DNA of 64,000 nt from Coix lacryma-jobi var. lacryma-jobi (taxonomy: Eukaryota > Streptophyta > Magnoliopsida > Poales > Poaceae). The position numbers and the translations under genes are program-made. Where the stretch lies: contig CM019823.1 in NCBI GenBank assembly GCA_009763385.1, positions 27,929,668-27,993,667 on the forward strand, read 5' to 3'. Below, piece after piece: positions 1-10,156 of this stretch. The notes below the pieces were generated by a model. The model made no database searches. It was not told where the DNA came from and was given only the letters and a program-made list of their open reading frames with translations. Each line of letters opens with the position of its first letter. Position 1 is the stretch's first letter.

Positions 1-1351
1 TGTTTACCTCCACCAGAAGATCCACCTGCCCTGTTTAAAAACTATTTGCAAATGCTTAGTGATGCTATACAATAGATTTGCAATAAAAATGCCAATTTCA
101 AAAGTGTGATCACTTAAAGAAATTTTTATGGGAATTTGGTTTTACTCCCCGGCCATTGGCTAGGTATCTGATCCGTACCTAGTCAATTGCGAGGAGAGGT
201 TGTCCGAGCGTACGATGCCGTCATGTTGTAGTCCGGGACTCAATAGTTGACACCGACCGGGATAGGGTTGAAAAACTGACAGGACTATTACGCTTGGGTG
301 AGATATAACCAAGGTATGGTTCTGGCAGAAAAATTTAGGGACCATCCGTATGGGGGCCTGCTGGCCAAGACTTGCAACTATTCACATACTTTGGAAAGCT
401 TTGGCTCCGAGGAATCCTTTATTGGACCGACAACCGCGCACTGGGAGTGGAGAGATGGCGGAAGTAGCATGTACCCACGTGGTCGTCGTACCTGGATAGG
501 AGTGGTGTACTGTACTTCCGGGTGGCGTAGGACCGGGCCCAATCTTGGAGGAATCGTGGTAGACGAGTTGGCATATGCAAGCTTGGGTGCTACATATGCA
601 GTGTGAATAGGGATCCTCAGCTGAGTATTATTTATCCGGATTAACGTTGCTCCTCGGTTATGGAGACTTGGTCACTGACTGTCAACGGAGAGTGGTTCTC
701 AATTAGGTATGTTTTGAAAGATAAAAAGAATCATGAGCAATGAAGAATTGAGAAATACTGGAATCTTTCCAAAAATAAAACAAGGATTTCAAAATGCTTT
801 TTCTGCAAAATACTTGATCTTGCTTAAGCCTTACCTTGACTTCCTAAGCCTCTCATTCCTGAGTCTTCTTCCTTTTCTTTAGTCGGGTAAGTCTTGTTGA
901 GTACCCCAGTACTCAGGGTTTGTTACCCATGCTGCAGGTATGACTGAGTCCCCGATGTGTCTTGCGCCCTGCTGCATGACCATCGTCCAGGAAGAGGCCG
1001 ATGAGGCCGAAGGATAGTTGTGCACCCTCAGGCTGGGTGATTGCAAGTATCTTATTTTGTTGTACTCCGCTACGTTGCCTATTTCTATTACCCGAACATG
1101 GTTTGTAATAACTGCACCTTTAATTTGGAACCTCAGTTTGTAAAAACTAATGTTATTTAAGTCTTCCGCTCTGTATTCCGATGTTATTTGTAAAAGTATC
1201 CAGTGCTGTAACCGAATTGTGAGATGATCCTGCGGACGATGGGCGCTGATGCAGCCCAGTGACGAACAGTCTTAATCACGCGGAACATCGGTTCGGCTGT
1301 CAGAGGCTGACGGGGACCGGTGGGCCATGGGATTAGGACCGTTACGCCACA
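1..1351 (+). repeat. 5' LTR of the outer gypsy element (3' part only)
   Basis: Colinear with 23287-24637 of the 3' LTR over the full 1351 bases, ending in CA just before the primer-binding site. By eye I counted about 17 mismatches, mostly transitions, so roughly 1.3 % divergence. Open frames inside (for example 298-606) are not credible genes. Confidence 0.93.
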
Positions 1352-1354
1352 GAG

Positions 1355-1366
1355 TGGTATCGGAGC
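1355..1366 (+). other. Primer-binding site of the gypsy element
   Basis: TGGTATCGGAGC starts three bases after the LTR end at 1351. It matches the usual plant initiator-tRNA-Met primer site (TGGTATCAGAGC) with one difference. This fixes the LTR/internal boundary and the + orientation. Confidence 0.88.
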
Positions 1367-1691
1367 ATCTCACTATAACGTTGCAGTGTTCTTGCGAAAA
1401 CTTCAAAAGATATTTTGAGTCCAAACAAACTAAACTTGACTATTTTGGGTCCAAATTGCTTCTCTTATCTTATCTTGTATATGGCAACATTAGCTAGCGA
1501 GACAACATGTTTTAAGCCCTATGTACCTTATTTAATTATTGCATTGCCTTGTTCCGTAGGAACGATTCATGCATCATGACATATTCACCTAAGCTAGATA
1601 ATAACTTCCTCTCTAAGTTCGTTGGGTTAGTATGCCTTTACCTTTTTCTTGCTAGCCTTTTCACTCCTCATCCATCTTATCCTATCCAGAC

Positions 1692-2300
1692 ATGGCTCGT
1701 ATCAAGCTGACTGCTCACAAGTCGACTGGACCCAGTGGTGTGCCACGCCACCAGCTGGCACCACGCATTGGAGAAGAGACTGGTGAAGCCTCCAACGGTC
1801 GTCGCTTTCCCCGTCGCACCCGCAAACACCTAAAGGAGGAGATCAAGAATCTGAAGGCTGAGCTGGAGAACTTGGAGCATGACTTCTACCACTCACGTCT
1901 GGAGTTCTATGAGGCTCGAGCCTCCCTGGAGCAGGCCAACCGGAACGTGATTCGCGCCATCCAGCAGCGCGATGCCACTTGGATTCGCGAGGACGTCACC
2001 AGGGCCGAGCTTCACGGGCTACGACAGTACACAACTCAGATTGAACAGTTTAATGACATGCTTCATGAGGAGGTACACCAGCTGTACGACCAACTCCACC
2101 CCGTGGTTCCCCCGGTTGTCGAGGACCCTGAGGACGGAATAGTGGAAGAGCCGGATGTAGAGCAAGAGCCAGGCATGGACGAGGAGATTGAACCTGCCGA
2201 GAACCTCTACGCTGAAGACGAGGACGAGGAGGTTGAGCCTGAGCTCATCCTCGAGGAGGAAGACGATGACGAGGACATGATCATCATCGATGAGGACTAG
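1692..2300 (+). CDS. Extra retrotransposon ORF upstream of gag: H3-tail-like N-terminus, coiled coil, acidic tail
   Basis: Intact 202-residue ORF between the primer-binding site and gag, in a different frame from gag and ending 242 bases before the gag ATG. Residues 1-13 read MARIKLTAHKSTG against MARTKQTARKSTG of histone H3 (10 of 13 identical). After one extra residue, PRHQLA faces PRKQLA. Counting from Ala after Met removal, the equivalents of R2, K4, T6, K9, S10, T11 and G12 are kept; R8 is His and K14 is lost. Residues about 24-46 are basic. Residues about 44-135 are rich in E, L, K and Q and look like a coiled coil. The last 60 residues contain about 33 Asp/Glu and no Lys/Arg. The start ATGGCT is in a good plant context, and Met-Ala should be processed to an N-terminal Ala as in H3. 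Extra ORFs upstream of gag occur in some grass gypsy families (from memory). The function is unknown; histone mimicry or a chaperone-like role is inference. Confidence 0.8.
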   Translation: MARIKLTAHKSTGPSGVPRHQLAPRIGEETGEASNGRRFPRRTRKHLKEEIKNLKAELENLEHDFYHSRLEFYEARASLEQANRNVIRAIQQRDATWIREDVTRAELHGLRQYTTQIEQFNDMLHEEVHQLYDQLHPVVPPVVEDPEDGIVEEPDVEQEPGMDEEIEPAENLYAEDEDEEVEPELILEEEDDDEDMIIIDED

Positions 2301-2542
2301 ACTCGTTGTTAGAGGATGGAGATCCCGTGTGTCTGTACCACCTGCTTACCTAAACCCTTAGTCTAGGTTTGGGGCGCTAGTCTGTCTTTTGGTTAGTCGG
2401 GTCTGTATCTTTCTTTTCATATCTTTTCCCCTTATCAGTCTGTTGTCATCTGTCAATCATCTACCTTTGTACCAGTGGAGTTTGTCAGTCAGTTGTTTTC
2501 AGAACTTAATCAATGGATGCTAAGTTCCAAGTTACTTAACAG

Positions 2543-3334
2543 ATGCCTGTGAACACTCGCACTGGAGCTGGAAGTTCTCAGGAGGCTGACCTTCCAAACC
2601 CTCCACCTGTACCTGCTACGCTAGCAGATGCCATCGCAGCTTTGGCAGCCGCTGCTAACCTGATGGCTCAAAACCAAGGGCAGCAGAACAATGGTCACCG
2701 TGGTCACCGCAACATCAACAATGAGACCACATATGTGGATTTCACCGAAACCCGTCCACCGGTCTTTACGAAGGCCGATGAACCCCTTGAAGCTGATGAT
2801 TGGCTCCGCACCATGGAGCAGAAGTTTGGTCTTCTCCACTGCACCGACACCCAGAAGCCCCGGTTCGCTTCTCAGCAGCTTCGTGGTCCAGCAAGCGCTT
2901 GGTATGCCAACCTGTTGGCTGCCCAGCCCGAGGGCCATCAGTTGACCTAGGAAGTGTTCTGCACAGCTTTCCGTGCACATCACATCCCTTCTGGAGTAAT
3001 GAAGATGAAGCTTGATCAGTTCCTGGCACTGCAGCAGAAGGACTCCACGGTGATGCAGTACGTGGGTCAGTTCAATCACCTTAGCCAGTATGCCTCGGAG
3101 TACGTCAACACGGACGAGAAGAAGAGGGACTGTTTCCTTAGGAGACTGCACCCTAAGATCCGCAGAAGTATGTCTAATAACCTGACCGGTTCGTATCATG
3201 ATGCCGTTGACCGGGCTGTTGCTTTTGAGGAGAGCAATCGCCAGTACCAAGAGGAAAAGAAGAAGAAGAAAGCAGGATCCAACAGTTTTTCTGGCAGTCA
3301 CAAGCGCCAGAGGGTCATTTATCACCCTAGCCAC
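2543..3334 (+). pseudogene. gag: gypsy gag, N-terminal part, with an in-frame stop
   Basis: Begins ATG CCT GTG after a short spacer. The first ~60 residues are low-complexity. A retrotransposon Gag (PF03732-type) domain follows, with recognisable pieces ADDWLRTMEQKF, LRGPASAWY, FLRRLHPKI and AVAFEESNRQYQ, then a Lys-rich linker. A TAG at 2948-2950 interrupts it where the family usually has Trp. TGG to TAG fits a G-to-A change opposite a CHG cytosine, as expected of methylated plant transposons. The frame continues past the stop to 3334, where the solo LTR begins, and resumes in phase at 7380. Role: capsid protein of the virus-like particle. Confidence 0.9.
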
Positions 3335-4303
3335 TGTAACACCTCTGGTGTTTAACTGTAATTAACCTGACATGTCATCATCATTAGTCATTAATCATCC
3401 TTGCCTTGCATTTATGTTTGCTTAGCACTTGTGTAGCAATCTCTTTTCAAAAACCCTAAAAGCCCAATTCTCTCTATAAGGGCAAAATGGTAATTTCACC
3501 TCTGTGCCTAGTTCTATGTATTTCTTGTTCAATTTTAGTGCCCTGATGTTTGTTGCATTGATCAAAGTTCAAAAATCAGATTTGATTTGATTTTCCTTTT
3601 GCAAAACCCTAAAATCCCAAATCCTGGATTTTATCCCTCTTTTTGTAATTCAAAAATTATTCAAAATTTGAGGTTGGTCCAAAAGGCAAAGTTGTAGATC
3701 TGGCCAAGAGAAACAACTTTGGTATTTAAAAATTTTCAAGTTTCAGTTGGAAATCCAAAGTAATTTTGATTTGAATCAAATTTGAAAAGTGTCCCCTTTT
3801 CTGATTTCAAATGTAGTTCAAAAATTATTTGGAATTTGAAAATGTTCATATTGACAAAGTTGTAGATCTCATTTTTCTGAACAACTTTGGTATTTTGAGT
3901 TTTTGTCGCACAGTTCAAATTTTGGGAGAAATTTGCAAAATACAAAAACTGGCCAAAAGTCAAACCCTAGCCCCTACACTGTTCTTCTTCCCCGTAGAGC
4001 CAGGGGGAGGGGGGCCCGGCCATGGCGCCGGCGCTGCGCCTGCAGCGCATACGGCTGCTCCCCACACGCCCTTATCCTGCCGCCGTTGTCGCCCTGTTCC
4101 CTCCGCGCCCGCACGCGAGCGCTGACTCCATCTCTCGGCCCCTACTGCTCCTGCTCGCCGCCGCCGCGTGGCCATTGCCGGCGCTGCCTGCGCCCGAGCC
4201 CCGGCTGCACGCCAGCGCCTCCGCCAGAGTGCAATCGAGTGCGCGTGCGCTCGCCGAGCTTATCCAGCCATCACCACGGTCTCTACCGGCCGCTATCTGC
4301 CGC

Positions 4304-4310
4304 TATAAAA
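4304..4310 (+). promoter_or_regulatory. TATA box of the solo LTR
   Basis: TATAAAA in a GC-rich setting (cgcTATAAAAgcacc). The same context recurs in the 3' LTR at 21667-21673, although most flanking sequence differs. This supports it as the LTR core promoter and puts the U3/R junction a few tens of bases downstream. Confidence 0.65.
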
Positions 4311-4809
4311 GCACCACCGGAGTCCGAGCTCCTCACTCACCTCCGCCACCGTGGCCAGACCACTCCGAAGCTCCCGCCGCTCAACCAACTAGCCCAACAG
4401 CTCCGTCTTGAGCTCGTGAAGCTTTCCCACCCCTCAATTTCATCTCTACCGCCTCCTATCGCCCGGCGTAAGCTCGCCGTTCCCATCTCCGGCAGAAGCC
4501 CGGCGAGCTCGGGTTCGTGAAATTCGCCGTCTCCGGCCATGATCATCCCTCACCGACCCCCGTGTCGTGTTCCTTGGTTCCGTGCGACTCTGACCAGGCC
4601 CTTGCGGTCTCGTGTGTTGCGCAGGGTCGTCGGAGCGCCGCTCGCCGCTCGCCGCCGAAAGAGCTCCACCGAACCACCGCCCCTCGAGCACGTGTCGAGC
4701 CTCCTTCCTCGAGCCTCACCCTCGAGCACGTGCCGAGCCACACCCTCGAGCCCTGCCTCCGATCCGTGGTAAGCACCCGAAGCCTCCGGCCTCTGCTTCC
4801 ACTCCGTTT

Positions 4810-4955
4810 CGCCCGAGCCCAAGCCTCGAGCACACGTTTCCGTCTCGCCCGAGCCCAAGCCTCGAGCACACGTTTCCGTCTCGCCCGAGCCCAAGCCTCG
4901 AGCACGCGTTTCCGTCTCGCCCGAGCCCAAGCCTCGAGCGGACTCATGCACCCTC
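4810..4955 (+). repeat. 36-bp tandem repeat in the solo LTR (about 4 copies)
   Basis: The core CGCCCGAGCCCAAGCCTCGA recurs at 4810, 4846, 4882 and 4918, a strict 36-base period. It lies about 500 bases downstream of the TATA box, so it would be inside the transcript. It is absent from the 3' LTR of the outer element. The period is a multiple of three, so it creates long repetitive ORFs on both strands that I do not regard as genes. Confidence 0.9.
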
Positions 4956-4971
4956 CGCTTCGTCGAGATAG

Positions 4972-5110
4972 GCCTCGGACGAAACGTTTGTTTCCGTCTC
5001 GCCCGAGCCTCCGAGCCAGGCCTCGGACGAAACGTTTGTTTCCGTCTCGCCCGAGCCTCCGAGCCAGGCCTCGGACGAAGCAGTCGCTCCCGTTCGCCCG
5101 AGCCTCCCGT
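4972..5110 (+). repeat. 48-bp tandem repeat in the solo LTR (2-3 copies)
   Basis: GCCTCGGACGAA recurs at 4972, 5020 and 5068, a 48-base period, with the third copy degenerate. It follows the 36-bp array and shares the CCGTCTCGCCCGAGCC core with it, so both arrays probably grew from one GC-rich seed. Confidence 0.85.
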
Positions 5111-7379
5111 TCGCCCGAGCCTTGCGAAGAAAGAGCACAGTGCCCTTTTTCCTTTTTGGGAGTTGTGAATAGTGTTCTGTTTTCTCTTTTTTGTGTGAAT
5201 TAATCTGTTGTTCCTTAAATCTTGAGAAAAATATGGTATGCTCCTTGCTCTGTGTAGAATTTTATAAAAATATGAAACTTGACTTTTTTGCAAGAATTTA
5301 AAAATGTAAAATCCCTCTTTTAATTAATAAATGGATAGTTTTGGATTTTTAGAAAATTATTTATAACTCCAAAAATCATGAGACTAATTTTTGTGAGCTT
5401 CCCATGCCATGTTTAGTCTCTGGTGAAATTTTGAAGTCTTTTGGAACAAGTTGATTTTTGAGCATTTATCTTTAATTGTTAAATAGTGCCTTTTGTTAAT
5501 AAATGTCTGGAATTATTTAAGCACCTTAATGACCTCCAAAAATTATGAAATTTGTTTTGCCATCTACCTACACCATAATGAACTTATGTGATTAATTTGG
5601 TAATTTTTGGAGCAACTTCATAAAATGACCTTTTTAAATAATTAAGGAAAATAGAAAAAGTGATTAGGGTTCATGTTGTATGCCCTGTTTTGCATTGTTC
5701 ATGCTAGCATACTCATGTGCATGCATCATTGCATTCGTATAGTCACCGAAGAAGGAGTCAAGGTCGAGGCAGCCGCCGACGAACCTGTCCCCGAGGCTAC
5801 CCCGAACTCCGACAACTGCTCCGCCGCCTTCGAGCCTGCCCTCTTTGCTCTTCAAGGCAAGCCCCGGTGCATTTAACCCTTTCCTTGAATTTATAAAATG
5901 ATTTCCTTAAATGCTTTTGAGTTAAATTATTGCATTAGGTTTATAGGAGTTGTGTGCTATCCTAATTGATGCACTATCCACCTTGACCACTGATACACCT
6001 GATACCTGCTTTTCAAAAGTATTTGAAAAATGCTTAGCAATGTTTATTGATTTAGACCTTGCAATAAAATGCCAATTTCAAAAGTGTGATCACTTAAAGA
6101 ACTTTTATGGGAATTTGGTCTTACTCCCCGGCTGTTGGCTAGGTATCTGATCCGTACCTAGTCAATAGCGAGGAGAGGTTGTCCGAGCGTACGGTGCCGT
6201 CATGTTGTAGTCCGGGACTCAACAGTTGACACCGACCGGGACAGGGTTGAAAAACTGACAGGACTATTACGCTTGGGTGAGATATAACCAAGGTGTAGTT
6301 CTGGCTGGAAAATTAGGGACCATCCGTATGGGGGCCTGCTGGTCAAGACTTGTAACTATTCACATACTACGGAAAGCTCTGGCTCCGAGGAATCCTTTAT
6401 TGGACCGACAACCGCGCACTGGGAGTGGAGAGATGGCGGAAGTAGCATGTACCCACGTGACAGGACCTGTACTCTTGGGTTAGAGTCCCGAGGTACTTGT
6501 CGCTGGCGGAAAATTGGAGTGGTGTACTGTACTTCCGGGTGGCGTAGGACCGGGCCCAATCTTGGAGGAATCGTGGTAGACGAGTTGGCATATGCAAGCT
6601 TGGGTGCTACATATGCAGTGTGGATAGGGATCCTCAGCTGAGTATTATTTATCCGGATTAACGTTGCTCCTCGGTTATGGAGACTTGGTCCACTGACTGT
6701 CAACGGAGAGTGGTTCTCAACTAGGAATGTTTTGAAATGTAAAATGAATCATGAATGATGAAGAATTGAGGAATACTGAATCTTTCAAAATAAAATAAGG
6801 TTTACAAAAATGCTTTTCTGCAAAATACTTGATCTTGCTTAAGCCTTACCTTGACTACCCTAAGCCTCTCATTCCTGAGTCTTCTCCCTTTTTCTTTAGT
6901 CGGGTAAGTCTTGTTGAGTACCCCAGTACTCAGGGTTTGTTACCCATGTTGCAGGTATGCCTGAGACCCCGATGTGTCTCGCACCCTGTTGCGTGACCTT
7001 CGTCCAGGAAGAGGCCGATGAGGCCGATGAGTAAATGTGCACCCTCGGGCTGGGTGTTACATGTATCTTTATGTTATTGTTTCCGCTACGTTGTCTACTT
7101 TGAATTTCCCGAACAATGGTTTGTAATAATCATACTCCTTACCTCATTTGAAACCTCGGTTTGTAAAACTATTGTTATTTAAGTCTTCCGCTCTTTATTC
7201 CGATGTTATTTGTAAAAGTATGCAATGCTGTAACCGAATTGTGAGATGATCCTGCGGACATTGGGCACTGATGTAGCCCGGTGGCGAACAGGTCTTAATC
7301 ACATGGAACATGGGTTCGGCTGTCAGAGGTTGACAGGGACACGTGGGCCATGGGATTAGGGTCGTTCCGTCACAGCCAC

Positions 7380-7629
7380 CACCAAAATCGTCCACCTTAC
7401 CCCCACCAGCAAGTGGTCATCCGTACTGCGGCCACCACCCACAACGCCAACCAGCAAAGTACCACGCAGCCGAACGCCCCAGGTGTTCGTATCACCACCC
7501 CACAAACCGCTTACAACCATCCCTGCTACAACTGCGGCCAGACTGGCCACTGGGCTCGTGAGTGCCCAAAGCCCAAGAGATATGCTCAGAATGCTCAGAA
7601 GGGTCCTGGAGGATCTCAGCAGCAGCAGC
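7380..7629 (+). pseudogene. gag: gypsy gag, C-terminal part with zinc knuckle
   Basis: Continues the gag frame after the solo LTR, in phase with the part ending at 3334. A CCHC zinc knuckle (CYNCGQTGHWAREC) lies at 7524-7565; it would bind genomic RNA in the particle. The fragment stops in a Gln run at 7629, where the copia element inserted, and resumes in phase at 17083. Confidence 0.92.
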
Positions 7630-8716
7630 TGAAGGGTCGAGATGGCGGACTAGAGGGGGGGTGAATAGTCTTTTCTAAAAACTTAAACTTAATTGCAGCG
7701 GAATGGCTAACCGAAACAAATGCGGAATTAAATCTATCGGTCTAGCCAAGACTACACCCCTCTACTTATACTCTATGACACCTTATAAAAGATCCTAAAC
7801 AAAGCAAATAAGGTGTCGGGCTAGTTAGAGCTCACCTAATCAATTCTAGATGCAAGGTCACACAAACCTAAGCAACTAGTACTTCAACCAAGGGGGAGCT
7901 CCTACACAATCTAGTAAGCAAAGCACAAAGCTCCTAAGCTCACTATCAATGCTCAAAAACAAGGCTACACAAGCCAAATTAGAGAGCTCAACTTAGCTAC
8001 ACAAACTAAGCAATGTGACTAGCAAGACTACAAGTCAACTAGTCACTCATGGGATCAACTTCTATGCTACACAAGCAAGGAAGGTAACTAGCAAGCTACA
8101 CAAGCTAACTAATCATAAGAGCAACTAGCACATGTATATGAACAAGTAAATACAAGCTAGTGAAAAGAGTTTGCAAACCACCGAGAAGATGAACACGAAG
8201 TTGACACGGTGATTTTTCTCCCGAGGTTCACTTGGTTGCCACCAAGCTAGTCCCCGTTGTGTCGACCACACACTTTGGTAGTTCGGCGGCTAATAGGCAC
8301 CACACCTAGCTCGACACTCGAGCGCCGCAAGAACTCACCCACAAGTGAGGGTAACTCAATGACACGCGCAATCCACTAGAGTTGCTCTTCGCGATCCCCG
8401 CGGGGCGAGCACAATGCCCCTCACAATCCTTCTCCGGAGCCACGCACAATCTTCACGCGGGCTTCACGACGGAGACTCGATCACCAAGCCGTCTAGGAGG
8501 TGGCAACCTCCAAGAGTAATAAGCACCACCGGCTTGCAACTCGAACACCTAGTGCCACTCGATGCTATCTCTCAAAGCAACGCACTAGAATCGCTCACTC
8601 GCAATAGATTCGCGCACTAGCAAGCACAAGCGAGTTAGAGGGCTCCCAGGCACATCCACTCAAGCCACCAAGGCTTTGGAGTGCTCAGCCGCCGGCCCTA
8701 AGCCGGCCTCAACTCC

Positions 8717-8724
8717 TATTTATA
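8717..8724 (-). promoter_or_regulatory. TATA box of the copia LTR (left copy)
   Basis: Minus-strand TATAAATA in a GC-rich setting. It sits just downstream, in the minus direction, of the palindrome cluster, where a core promoter is expected for a minus-strand element. Confidence 0.65.
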
Positions 8725-8764
8725 GAGGGGAGCGGCCAACTAGCCGTTTCCCCTTTCCTGCGCC

Positions 8765-9345
8765 TCGGTCGGTAGTACCGACCCTTCCTGGGCGGTACTA
8801 CCGGCTTAGTCAAACTAGCCGTTACCACAAGACCCGCTGTTTTAGGCGAAGCACCGACTCTCTGGTCGGTACCTCCGAGGTCGGTAGTACCGGCCCTATG
8901 GCGGTACTACCGGCAGGCTACTTTCGAACGCATTCAAAAACTTCCTCCTGACTCTTGAACTACCGACCCCCTGGTCGGTACTTCCAAGCCCGGTGGTACC
9001 GGCCCTATGGCGGTACCACCGCCAGGTCATCTTCCACTCAACTCAGAGAGCTCCGCAAACTTGCCAACCACCGGCCTTGAGTCGGTAGTACCGAGCGCGG
9101 TACTACCGAGGTAATGGCGGTACTACCGGTAGGCCAAAACTGGCCACTTCCAGAGAGCTCCGCAAAACCCCTTCAGGGCCACGGTACCACCGACCCCTGG
9201 TCGGTACCACCGCCGGCGGTAGTACCGAGGTAATAGCGGTACCACCGCCAGGCCAAAAACGAGCCACATCCAGAGAGGCTGCAAACAGCCCTCCTGGGTC
9301 GGTACTACCGACACCCCCAGGTCGGTACCACCGACAACACACAGA
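8765..9345. repeat. Cluster of short palindromes in the copia U3 (left LTR)
   Basis: More than a dozen near-copies of CGGTA(G/C)TACCG and CGGT(G/A)...ACCG occur within about 580 bases, many in the longer form GGTCGGTAGTACCGACC. Each can pair with itself and with the others. They lie immediately upstream of the minus-strand TATA box. Sirevirus LTRs are known for palindromes near the promoter (from memory); here the core sequence is CGGTA/TACCG. Confidence 0.85.
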
Positions 9346-10156
9346 AAACTTCATTTCCATCTCTGAGTTGATCCAAAACTATTTCAACAACTTCTCCTTT
9401 GCAAATGTGCTAACACCACCAAGTGTTCATCATCTTGTGCAAGTGTGTTAGCATTTTCACAATCATTTTTCAAAGGATTTTCACTTGCACTCACCACGCC
9501 ACTCGATCATAGTAACATCGCAAAGTTAGATCGCTCAAGTGGCACTAGATGACCGATATGCAAACAAGTTTGCTCCTCTTAATAGTACGGCCATCTATCC
9601 TAAACCCGGTCATAATCTTCTCTACACACCTATGACCGGTGAAATGAAATGCCCTACAAATATACCTTTGCCTTGCGCATTCCATTCCATCTCCTTCGGT
9701 GTTGATGCAACACATGCACCAACCTATCTTCAAATGATATGATCCACTTCATATCATCACATGGCCTCCATGGTCCATCGATCTTGACATCACTTGCTCT
9801 TCACCATCGCTTCGGTCCTTCGGCGCCAAGTCTTGCTTAAGCCTCCCGACACTCGGTACCAACGGCTTCAAAGCCTCAACTTGCCCTTCACCTTCGCAAC
9901 CGGTCCATCAAGCCAAGTCTTGCCTTGATCTTCTTCATCTTAGCCATATGACCACATGTCATGTCACATATGCATTAAGCTCCTTCTTCATCTTCATGCA
10001 TGAGCATTGCAACATCCTCCAAGCCAATTCTCCTCTATGGCATATGTTGCTCACACATGATCACCTATGGACTAATCACCTGTGTAATTTACTTCAAACA
10101 CATATTAGTCCACCTAAGTTGTCACTCAATTACCAAAACCAAACTAGGACCTTTCA

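Larger units (their letters stand above)
3335..7374 (+). mobile_element. Solo LTR (4040 bp) of a related gypsy element inside gag
   Basis: Starts TGTAACACCTCTGG and ends CGTCACA, the same ends as the outer element's LTR. It is flanked by the perfect 5-bp duplication GCCAC (3330-3334 and 7375-7379), so it is a genuine insertion reduced to one LTR by LTR-LTR recombination. It aligns to the 3' LTR at both ends but is clearly diverged. The GC-rich middle (about 4000-5200) is largely unalignable with 21230-22260 and carries private tandem repeats. It therefore came from another subfamily, not from a duplication of the host element. No internal gene remains; ORFs inside it are not credible. Confidence 0.93.
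7630..10156 (-). repeat. Left (3') LTR of the copia element
   Basis: Runs from TGAAGGGTCGAG to GGACCTTTCA, so it has TG...CA ends. It repeats as 14551-17077 at a constant offset of 6921 bases. Confidence 0.95.

Noticed and set aside
298..606. 102-codon ORF shared by the 5' and 3' LTRs (also 23584-23892)
   Set aside because: Its conservation is explained by the two LTRs being recent copies. The solo LTR does not keep it as one frame, and no domain is visible.
4810..5110. CRISPR-like repeat array
   Set aside because: The repeats are directly tandem with no unique spacers, and the context is a plant LTR.
4517..5203. 228-codon and overlapping ORFs on both strands in the solo LTR
   Set aside because: They arise because the 36- and 48-bp repeats are multiples of three. 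Several frames are open at once, there is no domain, and the 3' LTR lacks the arrays.
8414..9742. Six short ORFs repeated exactly at 15335-16663
   Set aside because: They are duplicated only because both lie in the near-identical copia LTRs. They run through palindromes and have no recognisable product.
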